A DNA stretch of 64,000 bases from Aliidiomarina halalkaliphila (GCF_007096385.1 NZ_VJWL01000002.1:399337-463336), one strand, 5' to 3'. Shown: positions 38,143 to 48,758, counted from the stretch's first letter. Notes: a model not told the origin generated them from the letters alone. Program-made: numbers and translations.

Positions 38143-39458
38143 CCTGGTTGCTGCCACAAACCGCATTTGCTCGAACCATGTCGCTCATCGCTGCGGTATT
38201 GGTATTAAACCTAGCGTTAACATATTTGCTGTTGGTGATGTATGTGGTGAAGCCTGGGGTGCATCAGTTGAGCACCTTGGTGGCGCGTCACGTGACGGTT
38301 GCCCAGTTCATCGATCGTGAAGGCACCGATGGTGGCAAGATCTTATATCGGCAAATCAGTGGCGTGGAAAATTTAACCCAAGCGGAAGCGGAACGAGAAG
38401 GCTTATTAAGTGCCACGCACTATCAGTTTCTTTCCGAGCTTTTATCCGAAGCGCTCGGTGAACCGGTGGAGTTGCGTTTAGGTAACATGGATCGCTTGTA
38501 TGTATGGGTACGCACAGAATCACACCCCGATTGGTTTCGAATCCCCTTAGCACAGCTCGATGATGGCCGATTTTCACCGCTGATTCTCTTTCTTATTCTG
38601 ATTGGACTGTTCAGTGTGGTGAGCGCTGCTTGGTTCGCTCGGTCATTAAACCGCCCGTTATTAAGCTTACAAGAAGCGGCGGATCGCCTCGGACATGGTT
38701 ACCATCCCTCTGCATTGCCGGAGCGCGGCGCGTCTGAGCTCGTTGCGGTAACCCGCGCATTTAATCGAATGGCACGTAGTATGGGGCAAATGGAAAGTGA
38801 TCGGGCGTTGCTACTGGCAGGTATTTCCCACGATTTACGTACTCCCTTGACCCGCATTCGCCTTGCGGCGGAAATGATGGACCCGGATGATCCCTTGGTG
38901 GAGGGGATTATCAGTGACATCGAGGATATGAATGGCATTCTCGCGCAGTTTTCGGATTTCGCACGCGCACGGGAACGGGCGGGCTTTGATTTTGTTAATT
39001 TGAATGACCTCGTTCACGAAGTCGTTTCCTCGAGCCAGTATCTGAACCCAGATTGGATTCAATTGAGGCTGGAAGAGTTACCTGATGCGGAACTACAACC
39101 GGTCGCAATTAAACGCGTGATTTCCAATTTGATTACCAATGCAAAGCGTTACGGTAGTGAGCCCATCGAGATCACCACTGGGGTGACGCGCGACCAAGAG
39201 TTCATTTGGTTAAGTGTGCGTGACCATGGGAGTGGAATTCCTGAAGATAAGCTCGAAGAAATGTTTGAGCCCTTTACCCGAGGAAATGTTGCGCGCAGCG
39301 AGGAAGGATCGGGGCTCGGTTTGGCCATTGTGAAACGTTTCGCGGAGATGCATCGAGGCATAATTCAGGCGCGCAATGCCCCAGGTGGTGGGCTCGAAAT
39401 TACCATTACCTTGCCACGTTATCCGAACGCTATGGAGCTACGCGATTTAGACCATTAA
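38139..39458 (+). CDS. envZ: Osmolarity sensor histidine kinase EnvZ
   Basis: A 439-residue inner-membrane kinase. Membrane helices lie at about 14-37 and 147-168, around a periplasmic domain, and a HAMP linker follows. The phosphorylated His is His231 in [20 protein letters not shown], which keeps the EnvZ pattern. The ATP-binding domain has N, G1 (DHGSGIPED) and G2 (EGSGLGLAI) boxes. It acts on OmpR. Its last 29 bases overlap the converging sthA gene. Confidence 0.97.
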   Translation: MTWLLPQTAFARTMSLIAAVLVLNLALTYLLLVMYVVKPGVHQLSTLVARHVTVAQFIDREGTDGGKILYRQISGVENLTQAEAEREGLLSATHYQFLSELLSEALGEPVELRLGNMDRLYVWVRTESHPDWFRIPLAQLDDGRFSPLILFLILIGLFSVVSAAWFARSLNRPLLSLQEAADRLGHGYHPSALPERGASELVAVTRAFNRMARSMGQMESDRALLLAGISHDLRTPLTRIRLAAEMMDPDDPLVEGIISDIEDMNGILAQFSDFARARERAGFDFVNLNDLVHEVVSSSQYLNPDWIQLRLEELPDAELQPVAIKRVISNLITNAKRYGSEPIEITTGVTRDQEFIWLSVRDHGSGIPEDKLEEMFEPFTRGNVARSEEGSGLGLAIVKRFAEMHRGIIQARNAPGGGLEITITLPRYPNAMELRDLDH

Positions 39459-40833
39459 GTGCTGCCACGCGATAGGCTTCGGCCATCGTGGGGTAGTTAA
39501 AGGTTGTATTGACGAAGTAATCGATAGTATTTCCGTCCCCTTTTTGCTCCATAATGGCCTGGCCGATGTGAATGATCTCTGAGGCCCGTTCACCGAAACA
39601 ATGAATGCCCAATATCTCTTTACTTTCTCGATGAAACAGAAGCTTAAGACTACCGACCAAGCTATCGGCGATTTGTGCCCGCGCTAGATGTTTAAATTGA
39701 GCACGACCTACTTCATAAGGTACGTTCGCCGCGGTCAGTTCTTCTTCAGTGGCACCGACTGAGCTGATCTCTGGGATCGTATAGATGCCTGTTGGAATAT
39801 CGGAAACAAGCTTAGTCTCACATTCGCCATCGAGCACGGCAGTGGCTGCGAACCGACCTTGGTCATACGCGGCGCTTGCGAGGCTTGGATAACCAATGAT
39901 ATCGCCCACGGCATAAATGTGTGGCACCGAGGTGCGATAGTTGTCGTCTACTTCGAGTTGTCCTCGATGATTTGGCGTGAGGCCAACGTTGTCCACTTTG
40001 AGCTTTTCGATGTTTCCTGATCGACCATTAGCGTAGAGCAAACAGTCGGCAAAAATACGCTTGCCGGATTTTGTTTCCAGCAGCACGCCATCGTCGCGAC
40101 CTTCAATTTTTGCGTATTCTTCATTGTGGCGAATCACCACACCGCTATTGCGCAAGTGATAGCTCAATGCATCGGAAAACTCAGTGTCGAGAAATGACAG
40201 TAAGCGCTGGCGCATGTTGATGAGATCGACTTTACAGGCGAGACCTCGAAAAATGCTGGCATATTCGCAACCAATCACACCGGCCCCAAAAATAATAATG
40301 CTTTTGGGATCGTGGGCGAGATTTAATACTGAATCGGAGTCGTAAATACGGGGATGTGAGAAATCCACATCGGGTGGATGGTAAGGGCGTGAACCCGTGG
40401 CAATGACAAAGTTCTTCGCTTTAAAAGTATCCTTAGAACCATCCGGGTGTGTCACCTGTAAATGATGTTCATCGATAAACTCCGCTATGCCATGAATCAC
40501 AGCAACGTCGTTACGTTCGTAAAATGAGCTACGTAGCTTTACTTGTTTGCGAATTACCGAATCTGCATGCTTCAAAATTTCTTTGAACGTGAGCCGTCGT
40601 GGTAAGTTACTTTGCGAGAAGAGCGGGCTCGAATTAAATTCGATTAAGCGGCTAACCGAGTGCCGGAGCGCCTTCGACGGGATGGTGCCCCAATGTGTAC
40701 AACCGCCACCAAGCCGTGATTCCGCCTCGATAATAGCAACGCGTTGCCCACGTTTGGCGAGCATCATTGCTGCCCCTTCACCGCCAGGGCCAGATCCAAT
40801 CACGATACTGTCGAACTGATGCGCCTTTGCCAT
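39430..40833 (-). CDS. sthA: Soluble pyridine nucleotide transhydrogenase
   Basis: SthA moves reducing power between NADPH and NAD+ in the cytoplasm. It is a 467-residue flavoprotein of the disulfide reductase fold (E. coli 466). The FAD motif is [11 protein letters not shown] and the NAD motif [13 protein letters not shown]. As in known SthA, the first redox cysteine pair of the fold is replaced: [14 protein letters not shown] has only one cysteine. The 3' end overlaps envZ on the other strand and no terminator is seen. Confidence 0.97.
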   Translation of the reverse strand: MAKAHQFDSIVIGSGPGGEGAAMMLAKRGQRVAIIEAESRLGGGCTHWGTIPSKALRHSVSRLIEFNSSPLFSQSNLPRRLTFKEILKHADSVIRKQVKLRSSFYERNDVAVIHGIAEFIDEHHLQVTHPDGSKDTFKAKNFVIATGSRPYHPPDVDFSHPRIYDSDSVLNLAHDPKSIIIFGAGVIGCEYASIFRGLACKVDLINMRQRLLSFLDTEFSDALSYHLRNSGVVIRHNEEYAKIEGRDDGVLLETKSGKRIFADCLLYANGRSGNIEKLKVDNVGLTPNHRGQLEVDDNYRTSVPHIYAVGDIIGYPSLASAAYDQGRFAATAVLDGECETKLVSDIPTGIYTIPEISSVGATEEELTAANVPYEVGRAQFKHLARAQIADSLVGSLKLLFHRESKEILGIHCFGERASEIIHIGQAIMEQKGDGNTIDYFVNTTFNYPTMAEAYRVAALNGLNRVAP

Positions 40834-40891
40834 AATCTACTCACTTGATTGCTGCTTGAATGATAAGCATATGATTTCGCATGATATGCGT

Positions 40892-41575
40892 CTAGTTTTT
40901 CCCGTGCACGTCAGCGCTGAATCCAGCGAGGTTTAATTCATCGAAATGATAAATCGCCGGATGTCGATGGAATTGTTTATCGGGTAAGCCGCTGTCGGGA
41001 TTGGCTATGCCAACGGTGTACCGAATGCCAAACTTACGGGCGCTATCTAAGATATGTTCACCGTCGTCGATAAACAGGGTACGTTCTGGATTAAATGGGA
41101 AGCGTGTATGCAACGCCTGCCAAAGCTCCTGAAACTCTTTGCAAAAGCCAAACTCGTGAGTGGAGAACTGGGTTGGACATAATTGCGCTAGAGGGGTGTA
41201 TTCATTTTTCAACGCTAAAGCGTCTGGATGAGCGTTGGTAATCAATGCCACTTGTTTTCCGGCCGCTTGTAAGCCTTCTAAAAATGCTTGGGTATCTTCT
41301 CGAAGCTGAATTAAGTGGGTTGTTTCGCGTTTTAGATCGCGAATGGGCAGTCGTAGGCGTTGTTGCCAGTACTCAAGGCAATACCAATCAAGTGTGCCCG
41401 CGACTGCGGCAAACTCGGCCTGCAAGCGTTCCGCCGCTAAATCCGGTGAAGTTTGGTGTACTTGCGCATAATGCAAATGTAACTGCTCATTCCAAAAATG
41501 ATTGTCGTAACGTAAGTCCAGTAAGGTACCGTCCATGTCGAGTAGAACAGTATCAATGGTCGACCAATCTAACAT
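40892..41575 (-). CDS. yrfG: GMP/IMP 5'-nucleotidase YrfG (HAD family)
   Basis: A 227-residue haloacid dehalogenase-like hydrolase. Motif I is LLDMDGTLLD, motif II ALITNAH, and motif III/IV FIDDGEHIL. E. coli YrfG (222 residues) removes phosphate from GMP and IMP; the neighbour nudE is the same as in E. coli. ATG 41575 is preferred to a TTG at 41587. It is divergent from nudE, with 66 bp between. Confidence 0.93.
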   Translation of the reverse strand: MLDWSTIDTVLLDMDGTLLDLRYDNHFWNEQLHLHYAQVHQTSPDLAAERLQAEFAAVAGTLDWYCLEYWQQRLRLPIRDLKRETTHLIQLREDTQAFLEGLQAAGKQVALITNAHPDALALKNEYTPLAQLCPTQFSTHEFGFCKEFQELWQALHTRFPFNPERTLFIDDGEHILDSARKFGIRYTVGIANPDSGLPDKQFHRHPAIYHFDELNLAGFSADVHGKN

Positions 41576-41641
41576 GGGGTTTTCCAATGTTTAGGTTCGT
41601 AGTATGGTTAAGGGGTTCTCATCAGACGCGTTGGTGTATGC

Positions 41642-42241
41642 ATGTCTTCGAAAACGCCTGAAAAGCAAATCCCCACGATTCTTTCGCGCCAAATTGTAGC
41701 GAAAAGTCGGTTGCTTCGCATTGAAGCGATCGATCTTAAGTTCAGCAATGGCGAATTGCGTCAGTACGAGCGCATGCAAGGATCCGGCCGTGGCGCAGTA
41801 CTCATTGTGCCATTACTCGACAAGGATACCATGCTGTTAGTGCGTGAGTATGCGGCGGGATTACACAATTATCAATTGGGGTTTCCTAAAGGCCTGATCG
41901 ATCCCGGGGAAACACCAGAACAAGCAGCAAACCGTGAATTAAAAGAAGAGATCGGGTATGGCGCCAAGCGCTTTACTGCGATGAAGTCTGTCACGATGGC
42001 CCCTGCATTCTTTTCAGCATCGATGCATTTATTTATTGGCCGTGATTTGTATCCTGAAAGACTTGAAGGAGATGAGCCCGAGCCATTAGAAATTGTGCCT
42101 TGGCCCATTCACGATGTGGATGGGCTATTAGCCCAGCCGGATTTCACTGAAGCACGAAGTATTGCCGCATTGTTGTTGATGCAGCGTTGGCTGCAACAGG
42201 GATCCGAGGAGACGGTGCATGCAACTGCAAGCCTTGATTGA
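41642..42241 (+). CDS. nudE: ADP compounds hydrolase NudE
   Basis: NudE is a Nudix enzyme that splits ADP-ribose, Ap3A and NADH. The 199-residue protein has the complete Nudix box, beginning GLIDPGETPEQAANRELKEE, with the metal-binding glutamates. The ribosome site is weak. The 3' end overlaps cysQ by 23 bases. Confidence 0.96.
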   Translation: MSSKTPEKQIPTILSRQIVAKSRLLRIEAIDLKFSNGELRQYERMQGSGRGAVLIVPLLDKDTMLLVREYAAGLHNYQLGFPKGLIDPGETPEQAANRELKEEIGYGAKRFTAMKSVTMAPAFFSASMHLFIGRDLYPERLEGDEPEPLEIVPWPIHDVDGLLAQPDFTEARSIAALLLMQRWLQQGSEETVHATASLD

Positions 42242-43043
42242 CCCCTTAAAAGAGATTACCCGAGAAACGGGTGAACTCATTCTCTCGTATTATAAAAGTG
42301 GCGATTTCGAAGCCCTACAAAAGGACGATAATACACCTGTTACCACGGTGGATATAGCGGCCAGCGAGTTGCTCACCCATCGACTACTGCATTTGACACC
42401 AGGTACGCCTGTGCTTTCAGAAGAAGCTATTCAACCCTGGAAGAAACGCCGTCATTGGCGCCGCTACTGGCTTGTCGATCCCTTGGATGGCACCCAAGAG
42501 TTCATTGCCGGCAGTGGTGATTTCGCCGTGAGTATTGCGTTAGTCGAAGACGGAGTGCCGACCTTAGGTATGATCGGATGGCCGACCATGGGTAGTTTAT
42601 ATTATGCCTACCAAGGAGGCGGGGCATTTAAAGAGGCGGAAGGATACATTCAACCCTTGCGGGTTCGCATGTTGGCAGACCCAGAACATGGGCCTATTAC
42701 GGTCGCATTGTCGCGCCGACAGCCGGAATCACGCGTGTTATCACGTTTGGGTACGGATCGACCTGTGACGATTTTGTATACCGGTAGCTGTGCACTGAAA
42801 TCTGCCCTAGTTGCGGAGGGCAAGGCGGATGTATTCTTGCGTATTGGGCCGACAGGAGAGTGGGATACAGGGGCAGCGCAGGTGTTGGTGCAAGAGGCAG
42901 GTGGCGTGTTACTCGATGAACATTTTCAGCCTCTATCGTACAATCTGACCCAGCATGTAGGGAACCCGAACTTTATTGTACTGGGCGATCCCAAAGTGAA
43001 TTGGCCGGGGGTTTTCCCGCGCCCGAGCAAAAATGACCTCTAA
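42219..43043 (+). CDS. cysQ: 3'(2'),5'-bisphosphate nucleotidase CysQ
   Basis: CysQ hydrolyses 3'-phosphoadenosine 5'-phosphate, a by-product of sulfate assimilation, to AMP. The 274-residue protein is of the inositol monophosphatase fold. The metal-binding motifs are DPLDGTQEFI and EWDTGAAQVLVQEAGG, with EE in LSEEAIQ. It overlaps nudE and is probably translated with it. Confidence 0.95.
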   Translation: MQLQALIDPLKEITRETGELILSYYKSGDFEALQKDDNTPVTTVDIAASELLTHRLLHLTPGTPVLSEEAIQPWKKRRHWRRYWLVDPLDGTQEFIAGSGDFAVSIALVEDGVPTLGMIGWPTMGSLYYAYQGGGAFKEAEGYIQPLRVRMLADPEHGPITVALSRRQPESRVLSRLGTDRPVTILYTGSCALKSALVAEGKADVFLRIGPTGEWDTGAAQVLVQEAGGVLLDEHFQPLSYNLTQHVGNPNFIVLGDPKVNWPGVFPRPSKNDL

Positions 43044-43091
43044 TGCAGTCTGTGCAGGCACGCATACAGAGAAACAATCACGCGAAAGCGC

Positions 43092-43313
43092 TTATTCAGG
43101 AACGTATTCGTTTTTGAGCACAATATTGACCGTTTCGTGTAGTTCGGAATAGACAATAATAGCCTCGCCTGAAGCGAGCTGTGCTCGTACATCTGCCACT
43201 TTATCGGTTAGTGACACTTCCTCTTCACCGTAGTCGGTGCCCTCGCGCAACACAAAGTGCTCAATCAGAGTGTCGAGCGTATCCGGTTCCAATGATTGCC
43301 ACGGAATTTGCAC
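43092..43313 (-). CDS. yheU: YheU family (UPF0270) protein
   Basis: A 73-residue protein very like E. coli Yhe[21 protein letters not shown] followed by [10 protein letters not shown], and later [16 protein letters not shown]. Function is unknown. The start is GTG 43313, with AAGGA about ten bases upstream. In E. coli yheU is near yheS and yheV, which lie 3-5 kb away here, so the group is partly kept. Confidence 0.92.
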   Translation of the reverse strand: MQIPWQSLEPDTLDTLIEHFVLREGTDYGEEEVSLTDKVADVRAQLASGEAIIVYSELHETVNIVLKNEYVPE

Positions 43314-43515
43314 AGCGATGTGTTCCTTTTGTTGATGATTTAACCGGTGTTCAGCAAGGGGCAGTGTAACATTCAGTTACAAATAAATGCATGGGAAAGC
43401 GCGAAATCCGAAAACTTTGATTGCATCCCAATGCGCACCTCTCAATAATACAGTCGGGATTTCTGCGCCCACCCATTTTGCTTTGGCAGACCACATTCTA
43501 TGGAAGAGGAATACC

Positions 43516-46401
43516 ATGTTGAGTAAACAACATAAGCGGTTGATCACACTGAGTGCCCTTATCGGCGTTTTTATGCTCGGTTGCTACCCAGTGACTCCGC
43601 CCGATACGTCCGATTCGACCGATACCACGATTCAAACGAGCCCAAACGATACCCGCGAATATCGAGCGATTACCCTTGATAATCAATTGCGCGTGGTGTT
43701 AGTGAGCGATCCTGAAGCAGAGAAGTCGGCGGCGGCGCTAGCAGTACGTGTCGGCAGTTTACAAGATCCAGTCGAGCAACAGGGGATGGCTCACTATCTC
43801 GAACACATGTTGTTTTTGGGCACAGAAAAATATCCTGAGCCCGGTGATTATGATGATTTTATGTCGCAAAACGGCGGCATGAATAACGCCTATGCAGCAC
43901 AAGATCACACCAATTACATGTTTGAAGTGAACAATAGCGCCTTGCCTGAAGCCTTAGATCGCTTTGCTGATTTTTTCCGAGCGCCCATGTTGTACCCAGA
44001 ATATGCCGAAAAAGAAGTGAATGCGGTGCATTCAGAATGGTCGATGCGCAGTGCCGCCGATGGTTTTATTATCTTCTCACTCCTCGGTGAGACCATTAAT
44101 CCAGAGCATCCAGCAGCGCAATTTAATATCGGTAACTTAGAGACCCTGCGTGATAAGCCTGATAGCAAGCTTCACAACGAGCTAGTGGCGTTTTACGAGC
44201 GTTATTACTCTGCCAATCAGATGACGGCATCGGTATTAGGCAATCGGTCGTTGGATGAGCTTGAAATGCTGGCTCGTGATGCCTTTGCCGATATTCCGAA
44301 TCATAATGCGCCAACTCCGAGTGTCGATGTGCCCGCGGTGACCGACAATGACGTTGGTCTCTTGCTCAGCTACAAACCACAAATGGAAATGCGCAGCATC
44401 TTTATCGATTTTGTGATCGACAATAATCGTGATGATTATGCCTACAAGCCCAATGAAATCATTGCCTACTTGCTGAATTCAGAAATGCCAGGCACACCCG
44501 CAGCATTGTTCCGTGAGTTAGGCTGGCTCGACAGCTTAGGCGCATATGCACAGCCCGATGTTTTCGGTAATCAAGGTTTATTCCGTATTGGGGCTGATTT
44601 AACTGAATCAGGATATGCCAACCGCGAAACCATTGTGGGCGTGCTGATAAATTATCTAGAGCAGATTCGTGTTGAAGGTATTGATCGCCAATACTTCAAT
44701 GAGCTAGAAACTGTGCTGGAGAATGAATTTACGTTTTTACGTCGTCGCGGTGGCTTCCAATACACCATGGGTCTCGCTGCTAATTTGCTGCATTATCCCT
44801 TTGCTCACGTGATTAGCCACCCTTACATTCTCGAAGATTACGATCCTGAGCGTGTGAATCGTGTGTTGGCGCAGCTTGTTCCTGAGCGTGCCCGCATCAC
44901 CTTTATCTCTCCCGATGAAGAGGTTGATACAGCGATTCCGTTTACGGAAGGTTATTATTCGCGCCAATCGTTAAGTGAAGAAACGCTCAATGCGTGGCGA
45001 CAAGATGCCCGTGAGTATATTGTTCAGTTACCCGCGGTGAATCGCTTGTTACCTGAAAACTTAAGTGTTGTTGCGGGTACTGTGCATGAACGGCCACAGC
45101 ATGTAGTTGACGGCGGTAATGTATCGGCGTGGCTTCAGCGCAGTGCTCGCTTTGAAGAGCCGCGCGCAGAGGTACGTATCCAGTTCTATCAACCATTCCA
45201 TACACGTAGTTTGGAAGAACGTATGGCACGTGCGGTGCTGATGGATATGTTTGGACTCTCTCAGCAAGCCTTGGGCCGTGAAGCCTCTATCGCTGGGGTA
45301 TCATTTAATGTGTCGGCAAATGATGGCTTAAACCTATCGCTTACTGGGTTTAACGATAAGCAACCATTATTGGCTGAGCGTGTGCTGGTCGACTTTGCCG
45401 AGTTTGAACCAAGCGCGCCGGCATTAGCGCAATCCGTAGACCGTCTCCGTCGCTCGATACAAAATGCCCGGTTACGTTTTCCTGTGCAGCAACTCATGCC
45501 GAATTTTAATCAATTGATGCGGTTGCCCTCAGAAGATGTCGATGCGCAGTTGGCGGCCTTGCAAGGGATCACACCAGCAGATGTTCGCGCGGTACGTGAC
45601 CAATTGCTGCAAAACAACATGCTCCGCATGTATGTGCACGGAAACTACACGGAAGAAACGGTGCGAGAGCTCGCTGCACGTATGGCGGAGCTTGGTGGAG
45701 CGACACTTACTCAACCGGTTGCGCGCGCGCCCATCGTTGAGCCGAGTGCGGACTTACGCATCAGTTGGCAAGCCGATGTGTCACTGGATGATACTGGCTT
45801 CTTGGATGTGTGGATGTTGCAAGATGACTCCATGAAGAATCGAGCCCATGTGGCCCTGCTCAATGAAATGATGAGCTCACGTTTCTTCACTGAGCTACGC
45901 ACTGAAGATCAGCTTGGATACTCCGTGGGTATTACCACTATTACCTTGGACGATTATGCCGGTCTTGGCTTTTTAATTCAGAGCCCTGTGCGTGGACCAG
46001 CGCCACTGCTTGCACGCTTTGATACCTTCCGAGAAAGTTACGCTGAGCGTTTAGCTAATATGACGGAAGAGGAATTTAAACAGTTCCAGCAGGGCGTTCT
46101 TACAAATCTCACGCAGCCTCCGCAAACATTAACCGAGGAAGCTGGTCGTTTTATTAATGATTGGCAAAATCAGCGTTATCGTTTCGACTCACGGACTCGT
46201 TACCAACACGAGTTGGAAGCCGCGACTTTGGCAAGTGTAAGTGCTTACTTCGAGCGTTTATTCAATCCAGAAAACAGCGCTCGTGTATTGGTACAGTTGC
46301 GCGGTCGCAATTTCACAGATGTTGATTTTGCTGCATTGGACGATGTGCGTGTGATTGAAAGTATCAGTGAGTGGAGCGCGGAACGTTTGGCGGCGGAATA
46401 A
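43516..46401 (+). CDS. M16 family zinc metallopeptidase, lipoprotein (protease III-like)
   Basis: A 961-residue insulinase-type peptidase. The inverted zinc motif is HYLEH (His93, Glu96, His97) with the third ligand in EVNAVHSEW. The LFLGTEKYPEPGDYDDFM segment is typical of protease III/insulysin. The protein has four M16 domains in one chain. The signal peptide ends in the lipobox MLGC, so it is probably anchored in the outer or inner membrane, unlike E. coli PtrA, which is free in the periplasm. ATG 43516 has GAAGAGGA upstream; an earlier in-frame ATG at 43387 would spoil the signal peptide. Role: breaking down oligopeptides. Confidence 0.93.
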   Translation: MLSKQHKRLITLSALIGVFMLGCYPVTPPDTSDSTDTTIQTSPNDTREYRAITLDNQLRVVLVSDPEAEKSAAALAVRVGSLQDPVEQQGMAHYLEHMLFLGTEKYPEPGDYDDFMSQNGGMNNAYAAQDHTNYMFEVNNSALPEALDRFADFFRAPMLYPEYAEKEVNAVHSEWSMRSAADGFIIFSLLGETINPEHPAAQFNIGNLETLRDKPDSKLHNELVAFYERYYSANQMTASVLGNRSLDELEMLARDAFADIPNHNAPTPSVDVPAVTDNDVGLLLSYKPQMEMRSIFIDFVIDNNRDDYAYKPNEIIAYLLNSEMPGTPAALFRELGWLDSLGAYAQPDVFGNQGLFRIGADLTESGYANRETIVGVLINYLEQIRVEGIDRQYFNELETVLENEFTFLRRRGGFQYTMGLAANLLHYPFAHVISHPYILEDYDPERVNRVLAQLVPERARITFISPDEEVDTAIPFTEGYYSRQSLSEETLNAWRQDAREYIVQLPAVNRLLPENLSVVAGTVHERPQHVVDGGNVSAWLQRSARFEEPRAEVRIQFYQPFHTRSLEERMARAVLMDMFGLSQQALGREASIAGVSFNVSANDGLNLSLTGFNDKQPLLAERVLVDFAEFEPSAPALAQSVDRLRRSIQNARLRFPVQQLMPNFNQLMRLPSEDVDAQLAALQGITPADVRAVRDQLLQNNMLRMYVHGNYTEETVRELAARMAELGGATLTQPVARAPIVEPSADLRISWQADVSLDDTGFLDVWMLQDDSMKNRAHVALLNEMMSSRFFTELRTEDQLGYSVGITTITLDDYAGLGFLIQSPVRGPAPLLARFDTFRESYAERLANMTEEEFKQFQQGVLTNLTQPPQTLTEEAGRFINDWQNQRYRFDSRTRYQHELEAATLASVSAYFERLFNPENSARVLVQLRGRNFTDVDFAALDDVRVIESISEWSAERLAAE

Positions 46402-46467
46402 GGGTTCCTGTTTAGGGGCAACATTAGGTTGTGCCCGAACAATAGAAGCAGTTAGAACGCGTAAGAA

Positions 46468-46501
46468 AAGCCCCGAGTTGTGTGCAACTAGGGGCTTTTT
46501 T
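46468..46501. terminator. Bidirectional terminator between the M16 gene and yheS
   Basis: Seven-base-pair outer stem (46468-46474 with 46491-46497) and an inner GTTG/CAAC stem, followed by six Ts; As on the left give some leftward function. Confidence 0.9.
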
Positions 46502-48410
46502 ATGGCGACTCGAAGGCCTCTAACTGCTCACTCACGTCGAGCCAATCTGCTTCCGCCTGGTCGAGTTGTGATTTCAGCTCACCTTGACGCTTAAGCAGCT
46601 CGGTGAGCGTGTCTTTCTTGTCCCCCTGATATAAATCCGGATCAGCCAAGGCTGTTTCAACATCCGCTAAGGCAGTACTTAGCGTCGACATCTGCTGCTC
46701 GGCTTTACGTAAGCGATCCCGTAATGGCTTGAGTGCCTGCCGATGCTGTGCTGCGGCCTGTCGCTGGGCTTTACGACTCTGGCTACTGTGTTCTGTTTCA
46801 TCATTATCGGTTGCCGCTGGACTTGATTGCTGACTTTGCTTGAGCTGTTCATTCAGCCATTGTGAATAGGCATCGAGATCCCCGGGGAATGGCTCTACAT
46901 CGCCATGTGCGACTAGGTAGTAATCATCCACTGTGGCGCGCAAAAAATGGCGATCATGAGAGACAATGACCATGGCACCGGAAAACTCTTGCAAGGCCAT
47001 GACCAAGGCTTCGCGCATGTCGAGATCGAGGTGATTGGTTGGCTCATCGAGTAGTAATAAGTTTGGCTGCTGATAGATAAGCAGCGCCAGTACCAAACGG
47101 GCTTTCTCGCCTCCAGAAAAGGGCCCAACAGGTTCATATGCACGATCACCACTAAATCCGAAACGGCCCAAAAAGTTGCGTAAGCTTTGCTCCGACGCCT
47201 TCGGATCAATGCGTTGTAAATGGGTGAGCGGGGTCGCGTCTAATTGTAAGGTATCCAATTGGTGTTGGGCAAAATAGCCAATGGCTAACCCGGGGTTGGC
47301 AGCGCGCTCTCCAGATTGCGGTACGAGTTCACCGGCGAGTAACTTCATCAGTGTGGACTTACCGGCACCGTTGCGGCCGAGCAAACCAATCCGACTGCCG
47401 GGTACCAAATTTAACTGCACTTTTCGCAGAATAGTGATATCGCCATAACCAGCTTGAATGTGGTCGAGCTGGATTAGTGGATTGGGTAATTTTTTCGGTT
47501 CAGGAAAGGACAAGTCGAATGGCTCTTGATCCCCCAATGGCGCGGTTGATGTGAGCTTTTCCAAAGCTTTCAGGCGTGACTGAGCTTGCTTTGCTTTTGA
47601 CGCTTTTGCCCGGAAGCGATCCACGAATTTTTGCAAATGCGCCCGCTGGGCTTGTTCTTTTTCAAATACTTGTTGCTGTTGAGCACGTCGCTCACTACGC
47701 TGGCGCTGAAACGAGCTGTAGTCGCCAGAGTATTGTTGGGTCGTTTGCTGTTCAATGTGAATAATATGATTAACCACGCCATCAAGAAATTCCCGATCGT
47801 GGGAAATCACAATAGAGGTTCCCTCAAAGCGCTTTAACCAGTTCTCAAGCCATACAATGGCATCGAGATCCAAATGGTTGGTGGGCTCATCGAGTAGCAA
47901 TAAGTCGGCGCGAGCAATGAGCGCTTGCGCTAGGTTTAATCGCATACGCCAGCCGCCGGAGAAGCTCTGTACAGGATGTTCAAGCTGGGCTTGGGTAAAG
48001 CCTAAACCAATCAAAAGCTGCGCCGCACGGGCCTGAATTTGATAGCCACCAATGGCATCCAATTTGCCATGACAGCGGGCAATAGCTTCACCGTCGTCGC
48101 TTTTCTCAGCGGCATCCAAAGCTGCCTGAATTTGCGTATACTCAGTGTCGCCTTGAATCACATAATCACGTGCGGGGGTGCTCAGTGCTGGGGTTTCCTG
48201 AGCAACACTTGCGATGCGCCAACTGCTCGGAATGTTGAGCTGGCCTGCATCTTCTTTTAGCTCGCCGCGAAAAAGCGCAAATAACGACGACTTTCCAGCA
48301 CCGTTGGCACCCACTAAACCGACACGATGACCGGGAAAAATGGTAAACTGTGCATTGGTTAGTAAATGTTGTCCGCCGCGAATGAGGCTAAGGCCATCGG
48401 CTTGGATCAT
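46500..48410 (-). CDS. yheS: ABC-F protein YheS
   Basis: A 636-residue soluble ABC-F ATPase with two nucleotide-binding domains. Walker A motifs are GANGAGKSS and GRNGAGKST; signature motifs are SGGWRMRLNLAQAL and SGGEKARLVLALL; both have LLLLDEPTNHLD. The linker between domains is long and charged, and a C-terminal coiled coil (about 540-636) is present, as in YheS/Uup. ABC-F proteins bind the ribosome E site and relieve stalled peptides. The start is ATG 48410. Its opening resembles E. coli YheS more than Uup or EttA. Confidence 0.94.
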   Translation of the reverse strand: MIQADGLSLIRGGQHLLTNAQFTIFPGHRVGLVGANGAGKSSLFALFRGELKEDAGQLNIPSSWRIASVAQETPALSTPARDYVIQGDTEYTQIQAALDAAEKSDDGEAIARCHGKLDAIGGYQIQARAAQLLIGLGFTQAQLEHPVQSFSGGWRMRLNLAQALIARADLLLLDEPTNHLDLDAIVWLENWLKRFEGTSIVISHDREFLDGVVNHIIHIEQQTTQQYSGDYSSFQRQRSERRAQQQQVFEKEQAQRAHLQKFVDRFRAKASKAKQAQSRLKALEKLTSTAPLGDQEPFDLSFPEPKKLPNPLIQLDHIQAGYGDITILRKVQLNLVPGSRIGLLGRNGAGKSTLMKLLAGELVPQSGERAANPGLAIGYFAQHQLDTLQLDATPLTHLQRIDPKASEQSLRNFLGRFGFSGDRAYEPVGPFSGGEKARLVLALLIYQQPNLLLLDEPTNHLDLDMREALVMALQEFSGAMVIVSHDRHFLRATVDDYYLVAHGDVEPFPGDLDAYSQWLNEQLKQSQQSSPAATDNDETEHSSQSRKAQRQAAAQHRQALKPLRDRLRKAEQQMSTLSTALADVETALADPDLYQGDKKDTLTELLKRQGELKSQLDQAEADWLDVSEQLEAFESP

Positions 48411-48527
48411 AAAATGCTGCTCACTGAGTCAAAAAGATAAATCGGCGCTGATCATACCTGAGTCGCGCCTTGGAATCAGCACAATCTCATGGGCAATAAC
48501 GTGAGACGGTAGAGGATTGAAACACAA

Positions 48528-48758
48528 ATGACACGTACCCGAAAACGATTTATTGCAGGCGCAGTCTGCCCATCCTGTAAGGCAGAAGATTCCCTGATGG
48601 TGTATATGGAAGAGAATAAAGAACACGTGCGTTGTGTGGAGTGTGACTACCATATGAGTGAAGATGATCACGCGCAAGACGCTCAGGAAAATACTAAGGG
48701 TAAGGCTGCAGTGAAGCGCGACCAAGTGATTGGCGTATTCAAACCGGATGAATACTAG
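48528..48758 (+). CDS. yheV: YheV family zinc-ribbon protein
   Basis: A 76-residue protein with two cysteine pairs, CPSC and CVEC, that form a zinc ribbon. RKRFIAGAVCPSC and DQVIGVFKPDE match YheV. Function is unknown. It is divergent from yheS, its neighbour in E. coli as well, and overlaps the end of queG by four bases. Confidence 0.92.
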   Translation: MTRTRKRFIAGAVCPSCKAEDSLMVYMEENKEHVRCVECDYHMSEDDHAQDAQENTKGKAAVKRDQVIGVFKPDEY

